From Priapulus caudatus (taxonomy: Eukaryota; Priapulida; Priapulimorpha; Priapulimorphida; Priapulidae): a DNA stretch of 26,135 nucleotides. Positions 16,261 through 26,135 of the stretch are shown here, in pieces (position 1 is the stretch's first letter; the number at the start of each line of letters is the position of its first letter). The stretch is taken from contig NW_014577158.1 in assembly GCF_000485595.1 (NCBI RefSeq), forward strand, positions 283,809 through 309,943. The letters are read 5' to 3'. The notes under the pieces are model-generated. The model saw only the letters and a list, made by a program, of their open reading frames with translations. It did no database searches and was not told the origin of the DNA. The translations under genes were made by a program, and so were the position numbers.

Positions 16261-17440
16261 CCTAACAATAACTCCCCAGCGACGAGCAGAGCTATCGCCG
16301 CCCCGGCACGCTATCGGTCAGGGCGAGCCAGCGGCGGTCTGTCTTATGGACAGTGATAGCGGGAGGCGCCGAATACCGCCTCCGTCCCTTTCGTGGCCAA
16401 GTCAGTGCCGCGTCCCGATGGTAGGATTACCGGCCACTGCGAGCCGGATACCGTTTTGGACGTCCTCGTTCGAGTGCGAGGAGCTACGGAGGTCGGATAC
16501 GGAGCGGAGTTAAGTCGATCTGGAAGGATACTCGTCCGAGGCGTGATACGCGCCGGATTTCTCGAGTCCGAGGACCGTTCATTCCACCTTCGGAGGCGAT
16601 ACGCCGGTCTGCCCGCCGGTAGTCCCGCTCTAGCGAGGTATACCTGTCGCCGAAGATCCTCTCCGCGCGAATACGGACGACGTATACTACCTACCTGAGG
16701 TCTACGGAGCGCGGCTACCTGCACCCGCTCGGTCTATTGGAGGGCCAATCGAACAGGTGCGGTCCAAAAAGTACAGACTCTACACGACGCGTACACTCGA
16801 AGCTGCACCGGACTCCACGAGTGCGTCACAGTGCCATACGCGCGCGACTAACTTCCTCCTACCCCACCCCCCTTCCTGCCTTCATTTTAACTACCCCCCC
16901 TCCCCTTTTCATGGAGCCGCTTCACCCCGCATCCGGACGCCGCGGACATACGCCCACCCGTCCGCGGCTTGGAGGCCCTAGGAGGCCATTACGGACGGAC
17001 TGGCACGACCCTTGTCATGCGCCTCAGAGAAGGTAGGATACGCACCGGAGGCGAGTGACGTGCCAGGGCGTCGAACGGAGCCGCACTAGCCCGGTAGGCG
17101 GACCTAGCGCCACAAGATACGGTCCTTCGATCAGGTAGATAACACGGCAGGCGGGATAGCGGGTCGTACCCTAGGAGGAATCTCGGACGCGCCGCGCATA
17201 TCCCCTTGCCAACCCCATGTTCGGTCCTTCCGGGTCTAGGGAAATAGGCAGACGCGTATCACGGAGTCGCGTTCGTCTAAGGCCCAGGCATACGATCCCG
17301 AGCCCGCGGATCAGCCCGCCGACCAGCTCGGTCTAAGGGCAGAACCAGAGCGCGCGTATACGCCTGGTTCGGTACTCCCGCAAGCAGAGTCCACAATTGG
17401 AGCAGAACAGTTTCTTTGTCGTCGCTTCCCATTAATCACT
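16260..17440. other. CpG- and GGATAC-rich island of unusual word usage
   Basis: Both strands are balanced here, unlike the flanks. CGG, CCG, TACG and GGATAC/CGGATA-type words recur, while AA, TT and TG are scarce. Hairpin words such as TCCTCG...CGAGGA near 16465-16485 occur. Short frames are open on both strands, which fits few AT-rich stop codons rather than coding. No rRNA, tRNA or protein family recognised. Confidence 0.45.
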
Positions 17441-20400
17441 GCTCCGCCGTTAACACTGACACCATCACCAGCGACTCCTCTCTATGCACCGCGCACATGA
17501 TATACCTGACTCACCATCTCCTCCACCTAACACTTAGTTCTACAACTTAAACTGTGTAGCCCCCCATTCACACGTAGTCCTAATCGTTCTTCATCCGTCA
17601 CGCCGCGCCTTGTTCCCCTAAAGAACGCTAATTCCTCTGTTCATCCTAAACTGATTTTTGAACAAACTGTTGGGTTAATTTTCGTTTTCGGCCCTATTTC
17701 TAATTAAATTGCCATCGTCCTAAAACCAAATTCGTTGTCTCTAAAAAAACATCCCATTTCTACCTACCATTCTACTACGATTCTTGTCTTCAACTTGCCT
17801 CGTTTTCACACACTCCGCACCCCTAAACTCGACAACAGCCAGAAAACGGCAATCAAATCAGCTCACGATATGCACCCACCCTCCCTCTTCCTTCGCCCCT
17901 AAACGCATCTTACAGTATTCACACCGCCAACTCCTATTTATCGCCGAGTCAGACTTAATCACTCCCCCCCCCCCACCCACACAGCATACATACCGCACAA
18001 TACCATCATGCACACCAGATCTTTTCCTCCATACCTGGAGGAAACACTTCGCACAACATCAGGTAACGAGAGCCCCCTCAAGTCCCTTGCGGTCTCAAGT
18101 TATCAAGCCGCCATCCCGTTCCACTAGTACCACCACATCAAATGATAAGCTATATTACTTATGCGCACTAATGACTCCCGTCCAATTCTTTTGACACCTT
18201 ACCTCATAGCTCACTTCCCAGGTAAATCTTCCCAGACTCGTCACTTCTAGCAAAACATTATCCCCCCGCTCCTTTTCGACACTCTCCCAGCTTACAACAT
18301 CTGTCACTCCACTATGCATTGGTTGTGTTCTGTTGGTCGCATGCAATCTACAATGACGCCTGAGATAGCACATTCGCACTCCCGCGCCGCCCTTCCACAG
18401 CGCCGTTCTGCTCTGGTCTTGGCTTCAGCTTCGGCGGTCTCGCATGACCCTTATCTACCCCGCGCTGCTCGTCACGTGGTTACCCGCATAACTCCCACCC
18501 AAATTCCGTAGGTCGCGCGCCTCTTTGCCCTCTGTAGACCGACGTTTTCGTGAAACATCCGCGTAGCTCTTCCTTATCCCCCAGTATGACCGACTCCGCG
18601 AGCGGCTTATCTACTTGAGCCCCCCACCGCCCTGCCCCCCCCCCACCTCGAGCCCCCTCTTCCCCCCCATAGCATTGCTTCGTTCAGTTTCATCGTCGTA
18701 AGTGCTACCTTGACGTGGCCCTTCCTGGTTTCGGCGTGAGTCCGTAACCAATAATTTTGTACTGCCTTGTCGTACTTGCACCCTCGTGCTACTCACGCAC
18801 GAAGGCGCATCACAGGAACAATGACATCTAATCTCCACGACTTGCTTACTCTACTGCCCAGCTCTCCTCTCACTTCCAACCTCCAGCCCTCCCGCTTACA
18901 CCCGTTCATACCTCGCATCTTGCCTGTCGCCGTGTCTACATAATTCATCTATTGCAACTACCTTCGCGTTGCAACCCACTTGTTCACACACTCTCGTCCT
19001 ACACAGCGCCGCTACTCCTCGGCCCCCCGTCCGCTCTCTTCCCCCTCTCTGCCCTCCATTATACCTCGTCCTCCTCTCCTCTCTCAATATTTCTCTCGTG
19101 CTTCACGCCCGCTCCCCATCGCCTTCCCTCGCTCGCTCTCGCCTCAACTCTCTCGCCCGTCCCTGCGTCTTTCCATCCGTCTGTCTCCCTCCTCTTCTCT
19201 CTCTCCCTTCCTAGCTCCCATCTCTTCTCTCGCTGCTCCCTCTGGTTATCGTCCTCCACTTATCTATTCCTCTCTGACATCACTCTCCTAGACTGCCTCC
19301 GTCACACCACTCTTAGTTATCATCGTCACACCCACATGGAAAACCTTATCATACGCCTCACTCCCCACTCAAAATGACAACGCTAACCACTGCACCCGTA
19401 ACGCCCGACCCCCCGCCTAACCGCCCCAACTACCACCTCCAGTTGCCGAGTTTTATATTGGAATGGAGATACGACATACGGACAGAACATAATAATCCCC
19501 ATTTAAGTTCGGATTATTATCCGCCTGACCTCAGTTATGGCGACGTGACACGTACCTATATGTACGTTGTATTCCTCGTAAGCCGCGGCTCTCCTTCGTC
19601 ATGCGCCGCCGTCTGCCGTCGGCCCCTGCCGCTCCGTTTAAGCCTGAATCTGGCCTGTACGCGGCAGTACGCTGCACTGCTCGCCTTCCTACGCACATCT
19701 CGTTGTAAACCCGTCGCTGCTTGCAGACCGACGTCACCCCCCCCCCTGCCGCCGGCCTCTATTCCCCGCGTCTGATTTCACTTAAACTCACCACCCCCCA
19801 CACCCTTGGACCCCCCGCCCGCCCGCCCTGCCCCCGCGTCCGGCCTTACCTACCGGTCGCTCCCTGCGCCGCAGGACACGATCACGGCGCCCATTATTAC
19901 TTCCCCGCGTCGACTAGCTGCGAAGTAACGGGCTAGCGCAACGCCTGTGTCACATACCAACAGCTGTCGTCCCCTCCCCTTTCACCCACTCCAACCTTTT
20001 CACCCCCTTCTGCGGGTGGCGCTCCAGCCGGCCCAGCGACGGACCACGACCCACCATTACTTCCTTAATGCCAACGTTTCATTCTCATAGTCTGTACACC
20101 AAAATTCAATTCCGGCACTCAATCCCAACGGCCAAAACAGTGCCCTCGACTGACACAACAACTTAGACCAGCGTACTATATCCAGGTATAATATCATGGT
20201 TACCATTTTAGCCCGTACTCCCCGAGTGACCGGACCACGAAACTACAAAGAACCGACACAACGCTACCAACCATCACTGCTTTCCCATCCCCCTGCAACA
20301 TATAACTACCACTCCGTATCCTACGTATGCTATCTCCCTCCTATACATGCCCTACCCACCTAATCTGTCTAGCTCCTTCTACCTAAAGCCGCCCATTCAT

Positions 20401-22140
20401 CACTAATCCCCACAACCCCTCCAGTCCACCACTGATCCCCCCCGGTATATATACTAGTTGGACTGGTCACCCCCCCGAGATGTAATACGGTCATAAACCT
20501 ATCATAAAATAAAACAAAATACATGATACTACAACAATATACAATTAATGATGAATTTGATACATGTGCATCGGTTGCTACTCAGCCGTAGCTGGTCGAG
20601 ATGCTCTGGATAGCCACGGCCCTCTACAGCAAAGTCGAAACACAGTGCCATGCTCATGCCCTGTTGCACAGTGTCTGCCCCAACATCACATCGCATCCCT
20701 CCTCTATACCCACCACGTCGTAGCCCCGTCCACATCCTTTTGCCCACGCTGCGCCACATGATCACACACCCTCCCCGACCCGCTTCCGACAAAGACGTCC
20801 CGTTCGAGGCAAACCCACCTTTGAGAGCCCCCATTCGACAGTCCCCGCAAATTGTGCACTTGTGTTCCCCGCGGCTTATTTACTTGTACATTTTCCCCAG
20901 TGGGTGGGGCGAACTGCGAATTCCCCACTTACTTACCCTGGCTTATATCATCTATAGTCGGAGTCGTCGCTCTTGGCCGCCAAATATCCCCACACAACTC
21001 CCCCTCAGCGCTCGCTTTAGCCTTAAAGCCAGTCTGACTTGAGCAGGCCCCAGCGTCTATGGCACTTGTTTGCCCCCCCCGTACTTCTCGCCTCTGGACA
21101 TTGCGGTCACGTAGATATTGTAACTGTTATGGCGCATCACCCGACTTAAACACGCATGCTCAGTTGGGTCTCACCGACCTCCCGTGCTCTGTAAACCATT
21201 CAACGTCCTCGTCCTCTCCGTCCCCTAGTCCCATCCTGTTCAGACGCCCCGCCGCGGACCCTCTAACACCCCCTTTGCTCACCGTAGAAATCGGCCAATC
21301 TATGCATTGATTCGCCCCTCCCACCCTGCGAGTCCACCCCGTCCCTCCCGCCGCGCCTTCGCACTTCACTGCACCCCGTCCCGTCCCCCCCGACCCCCAG
21401 TCGGCGCTCGCGTGAGACAACCAGTGCCAAAACATTTAGCCGTTATGTTACACCACTCCTTCATATCACAACCATTAACAACGTTCCATGCGCTCTCATG
21501 TCCCGAGTCTCGGGATACTCACAACCCCGCTGTAACCTACCACCCCACAATTTTCCTCGCGCGGCCTCCCGGCCCTCCCGGCGTACATCAAGGTTCCCAA
21601 CCTTTTCACTGAAGTGCCTCCTACCTTCCCGGTGCGCCGACATTCACAGTATCTACTCATCATCCTGCTGATCTCTCGCACTATTACGCCAACCACCTCA
21701 ATTCCCTCCGCCGGCCCGCCTCCGGCCCCTGTGATAGATCCTCCGTGGTCCACTCTCTGTCCATGAATTTCTATTTCATTAAGCTGATACACCCAGCTAT
21801 CCTGGCCAATACCTAGGTCCACACGGTTCCAGTTTTTCAATGACAACTATCCACCATGTATACCCTCATAATAGTCAACTCTACCTTCAACTATCCACCT
21901 GACCCAGCCGATCTGAGTTCTTATCTTCTTCCCGTCCCCCGCAGCCAACTTATCAAAAGACTACCTCGATTTAACCAACACCCTCGCCCACTCTCTTTTT
22001 ATTTGTTGCAAATACTAAATTTTGGCTACTGTTCGGCGAATTAGCCTCCCGAGGAGAACATGACAGCGCACACATGCCAGGTCATACACCGCCACGCTTT
22101 ACAAGAAATTACGCGCATTATTGCAACAAGATTAGGCGCT
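17440..22140. other. C-rich, purine-poor sub-block without genes
   Basis: Strongly C-rich with CCCTCC, CACCC and CTCTC words and a scarcity of GG. A purely pyrimidine-like stretch at 19020-19260 yields overlapping Ser/Leu/Pro-rich frames in all three plus frames at once, a sign of low complexity rather than coding. Confidence 0.55.
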
Positions 22141-22610
22141 GAAGGGTAGCAATATTAATGAATATATTATATTTTCATTACATAGAATGATTCGTTTTCC
22201 TATGTTTTCTTGCGGCACGATTTGTTGCCTATTCTGTCTGCCCAAAATTTCAAAGAGGGCAGTTGGCCTGCTTGTCCGTTCCCCAGCAGGCTTTTCGACA
22301 CCGATCTATGTGGTATGTGCTGCGCTCGCAGCATCCTCTCGCATGTTATTCTGGCTATCGATCCGGACCCGCTACCTAAGTGTGGCCCCTAGATTGCGCT
22401 TATCATGGAGGGAGCACGCCACGCGAAACCTCGCACTGACCCAGCCGTCACTTACAGCTATTGCTTGGCAAGTCGTGTTGCATGTGAAAGTCCATGCTGC
22501 CATTCGTTCATGCGTTTGGCGCCGTAACACCTTATCGCAGAAGCAGCAGGTGCATTCCTGACAAGCTGTGATGTCTATCCTTTGAATTACATTTCGCAGT
22601 TTATCGATAC
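22140..22610. other. Short island of balanced composition; coding not supported
   Basis: Here G returns to ordinary frequency. A 124-codon plus frame (22187-22561, beginning MIRFPMFSCG) is Cys/Arg/Ala/Leu-rich with no recognised motif or splice evidence. It may be a patch of genuine genome inside the suspect block. Confidence 0.35.
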
Positions 22611-25600
22611 GCAACCATGGCCACGAAGTGTAGTTCCAACTGCACAATACCCGACTCTAATACCCACTTTTCGCACTACCTCTTTCCCCCACCCCCCGCT
22701 CTTCCACCCATCCCGCCCACCGTGCCCCCCCCCGCTCCCCCCGCCCCCGTTATCCTTCTTCCCTTCCCCCCCGCTTCCCCCAGTTGCTCTGTTCCGTGTT
22801 TCCTCCCCGGTTTCCCTGCCCTCCCCTTCTTCCGCCAACGCTCACAGCGTGCACTGACGGTTGTCCACATTCTACATTCACCATCCATCTGTTCCTCTGA
22901 CCTAGCCCACCCTCCTTGCCCCCGACTTATGCCTCCTACCACCTGTCGACTTCTTCACACTCTTGTCTTGCCCCTGTACCTGCCTGCCAACCACCGCCTC
23001 ACCACCCCGCGTTCCTCCGCCCCAACTGCTGCCCCAAACTTCCCATACTTCTCAGTCAACACCCTGCGGTTCAGCGCTGCTGATCATCCTCAAATAACCT
23101 GCTGCCTGTCTTGACACCTGCTACTCCATTTCCACGCCAACCATTTTCGACATACGCTGTACTGTGAACAAATCCCAAACACAACACAAACAGCCTACGC
23201 CCAAGCCGGTCACCGCCGCACGCATCCTGGCCTTGCCCCTCCGCACAGGTCCCGTACCGCCATCGAACCACCTTGACCACCGCCCCCTCCCTTCTCCGGC
23301 CCCCCACTCGCCCACCTTGCCCCCACCCTCTCCCTTCACCCTCCCCGCCCAATTCCGTTCCCCTACGGTCACAGTAACCAAGGTCCTCTGCCGCTCTCCT
23401 CTCGTCGTTCGTGAGATTCCCGCTGCACCCTCTCTCCCCGCCCATCTACCTTTGTTGGTCCGTTCACCCTTCCACGCTTGCCGCTCTCTCGTCTCATCCC
23501 AAATCATCGTTGCCGCGCCCCCCGCCCGCGCGCGTCCAGCTGCGCGCTGCCTTTCCCCCTCACAGCCGCTGTCGGCACTTTTTTCCCACCTTTCCAGCGC
23601 CCCCGCCCCAATTTGCTCCTCGCTCATCACCATGCCTAAAACCACGCGCCGCCCTAACGCCCGTTTCCCTCCCACGGAATTGTTGCTCATCCGCTCCCCC
23701 GCACCCCGCTCTCACTCTCTTTCCGGTTTCCCTTCCCGATCCAACACTCGCTTTCCCGTACCCCCCCTTCCCCTGCCTCCCTCACACCGCCCCTCTGTCT
23801 TTACCATTAAGCCCATCTTCGCCATCAACCAATACAATACCCGCGCGCCGCGCCAGCGGCATTCCCCGCTCGATGTTCATCATTTACCCGTCCTCGCAGC
23901 GCCACACCACACACACCCACACTACCGCTGCCCCCGCGCGACCGACACTCACCCACGCGCGCGTCCTATGCTCTGTCACGCCCCCCCTTCCCCTGCCGGT
24001 CGCCGCCACACCACAGGGCCCATCCCCGCCCGCGCCACCCGCGCGCTAACCACCTACACTACCCACCCCCGCTTCACCATCTCCCCCCCTTCTCCTTCCT
24101 TCCCTTTCGCCTCCCCACATACGTCTTCTAACATCGCCCGTCTCTGCCCCTCTCCTCCACCCCCGATGGACCTCCCCATCTCTTTCACTACGTCTCCCTT
24201 GTGCCACGACCCTCTTCTCCACTCTCCCGTTTTGCTTCCCAGAATTCCACCCGTTCCCTTCAACAACTCGACACTATCAATACCCTAAACTCCCTTCTTG
24301 CGCCCGTTTATCGCCTCACCATACTCATACTCTTCAATCGTGACCCACCCCCGATAAAAACCTTTTTCATCCAACAACATTGCTCCAAACCACATGCCAC
24401 CACAGCCCAAGCACCGCAGCTAGTACATGTCCTCCCATCGCCCCCAGCTATCCAAAGACAAAATCATTTCCATTCTTTCGCGTTTTTCCATCCCCAATAT
24501 TCATGTGTAGCTTCTGACCTCATCCGAAATTTTGCCCGCAATTAACCAATCGCACAATTAAAGCACACTTGTCACCATTATTCCCATGCCTACCCACTCC
24601 AACTTTATCGACAGACACACGATGAATCCAATAACCTACGGGACCGACTTGTTTGTCACTATTTACAAAGGATGAATCTTCTATCATCCTCACAACAGGA
24701 CATCTAAGTGTAAAAAGAACATACATAATTACCATACTTAAAAGCGCAACCACACAAACATAAACATGTTTACCGCCGTAGCTGATTTCATTGTATTTCT
24801 CTACAGACAATTTGATCTGATAAAACTTGCAGGTGTGCTCAGCCTCTTATTGCGCTTAGCTTCTCAACACATTTAGAATGCTCGTCAACTCCTCAACCGC
24901 ACACCCCGCCGCAGCAGCTGCTGCCCGACCATAGCACAACACACCACACACACACCATCATCCTACAAAATGGCTGCGGAAAGTCGGGGTAGCGGGTACC
25001 CAGACAATCGTCGATGTTACACATAGGTGCACCTTCATGCTCATCATTTTTCAACCGCCGCTTTGATAAACACGTTCCGCTTTTTTTTGCATTCCACACC
25101 CTGACTCAAGACCCATCTTCTAGTGTCTAGGAAGCGATCTAATAGACCAATCAATTGATATCACGCTTTTGTCCTATTGATTTCTCCCGCAGCACTTGCT
25201 TCAATCATTCAATACCATCAACCGTATATCGATAATAAGTCTTCGCCCTTCTGCTGAGCCGTTCATGCCACACTAGATTTTTCCCTGCCATCACTTTGTC
25301 TACATGCTTTTGTCTCTGAACTCCTTGTTCTCTACTACCATTACGCCGTAGAAGAAATTAATTTGAACTAAAAACCATTTTCAGAAGAGTATCATTAATT
25401 GTGCAGTTTGTAAGCCCTATTACACCCACTCCATCACCTCAATGATAGTTCTTTAACCCTATCACTTCCACCTGACTCATCATCTGTGACCATCCGACAG
25501 GATGTAAACAAATATTCCTTGGTTAGTCCCCCAGATTTCATCTTTCCCCGCTCAATTCCTTCTCTCATACCATCGTTCTCCCGCATACTGCAACGTCCCG

Positions 25601-25640
25601 ACTATTGATAGGATGTTCCCTCACATCTTAACTCTCGTCA
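22610..25640. other. C-rich, low-complexity sub-block without genes
   Basis: It includes the 374-codon open frame at 23164-24288, whose product is Pro/Ser/Thr/His/Arg-rich. A 212-codon frame overlaps it in another plus phase. Overlapping long frames in purine-poor DNA are expected by chance. From about 24550 the sequence grades toward ordinary A/T content. Confidence 0.5.
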
Positions 25641-26135
25641 TTGCGGGTCGCCCAACAACGCGAGAGAACAACGAGAGCGAAGTCGTATAACTTCCGTAAC
25701 CGTATAAATTATATCTGTTAAAGTCCAAAGGAATCTATTAATCGACGATGAGAGAGACGCCAGATTAAAGTTGATACAAACTAGAACAGATGCAAACCTG
25801 CGGCTCGCAAAATAGTAAAAAAGCTTCCAAGTTTGCAATTAAGCCGCAAGACGAGAATTCTCATTATGGAATGACAGAAACAAGCAGTTTAAAGTTCAAA
25901 GAGATCTTTTGTAAAGTGCACACTGGCTGTATAACTTTACAATATATGCATGTCAATTTAGTTATTAGTTATGTATGCCCGTTTGTTCCTATTAGGAATC
26001 CAATGTGCGCGTTTCAGACGTTAGTCGAGGGATTTGTGCTATGCGCAGGCAAACGTATATACCTCTCTCTCTCTCTCGTTCGCTGTCGCTCTCTTCTCTC
26101 TCTCCTCTCTCGTCTTCTCCTCTATATAATAATAC
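25640..26135. other. Ordinary-looking non-coding DNA resuming after the block
   Basis: Base composition becomes balanced and AT-rich, resembling 10986-11480. No coding frame or RNA gene is visible. Confidence 0.55.
26062..26122. repeat. (CT)n microsatellite
   Basis: CT dinucleotides at 26062-26077 continue as interrupted CTCT/TCTC to about 26122. Confidence 0.9.

Larger units (their letters stand above)
11480..25640. other. Compositionally abnormal block, probable unreliable assembly sequence
   Basis: Over about 14 kb the plus strand is first A/C-rich, then T/G-rich, then C-rich and G-poor, with boundaries near 12880 and 15490. Long homopolymers are frequent, and sub-blocks differ in word usage. 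No exon with believable splice sites, no tRNA and no transposon ends were found. The open frames in it, up to 374 codons at 23164-24288, encode Ser/Pro/His/Thr-rich or Phe-rich strings. These arise because purine-poor or T-rich sequence seldom makes stops. Both flanks look like normal genome. I favour poorly corrected long-read or chimeric sequence; a real strand-skewed low-complexity region is the alternative. Confidence 0.65.

Noticed and set aside
16463-16486. Hairpin resembling a tRNA T-arm (TTCGAGT between CCTCG and CGAGG)
   Set aside because: The loop is 8 rather than 7 bases and no acceptor stem, D-arm or anticodon arm could be found around it.
23164-24288. 374-codon plus-strand open frame
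   Set aside because: The product is a Pro/Ser/Thr/His/Arg-rich low-complexity string in purine-poor DNA, with a second long frame overlapping it in another phase. Stops are rare here by composition, and no start context, splice sites or domains support it.

Overview
The window is eukaryotic DNA, most likely from an invertebrate animal. It holds an intron-rich gene with GT...AG introns of about 160-950 bp, AT-rich non-coding DNA with TA, CA and CT microsatellites, GC-rich exons and canonical AATAAA poly(A) signals. No operons, Shine-Dalgarno sites, tRNA, rRNA or CRISPR were seen. A marine lophotrochozoan is my guess from gene style only; nothing in the sequence proves it.

Layout. (1) 1-324: a compound tandem repeat with a nested 23-bp unit. 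(2) 721-813, minus strand: a probable first coding exon of a gene that leaves the window to the left. (3) 814-1768: the head-to-head intergenic space, with a perfect CRE palindrome and an inverted CCAAT box. (4) 1769-10019, plus strand: one gene that I assemble from eleven exons whose reading phases all agree, giving a 1,411-residue protein with two AT-hooks. The track of separate open frames here is one protein. It joins two AT-hooks, a repeated Ile-Pro-x-Gly segment, a proline/alanine-rich disordered middle, a duplicated FEE..YLDD.Y motif, a Cys/Trp motif and an acidic C-terminus containing an in-frame 18-bp minisatellite. The reading is of a nuclear DNA-binding or chromatin-associated protein; I do not recognise the family. 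(5) 10020 to about 10985: 3' UTR ending at two poly(A) signals. (6) About 10985-11480: ordinary-looking intergenic DNA.

(7) About 11480-25640: fourteen kilobases of compositionally abnormal sequence. It runs A/C-rich, then T/G-rich with a 224-base nearly pure T tract, then C-rich and G-poor. Several sub-blocks have private word usage, and open frames exist only because one strand is pyrimidine-rich. I see no gene in it and consider poorly corrected long-read or chimeric assembly sequence the most likely explanation. (8) About 25640-26135: normal-looking DNA again, ending in a CT microsatellite.

The most biologically interesting content is the AT-hook gene, its internal repeats, the intron 9 repeat array that copies an exon end with its splice donor, and the divergent promoter. 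The most important technical point is the suspect block in the right half.
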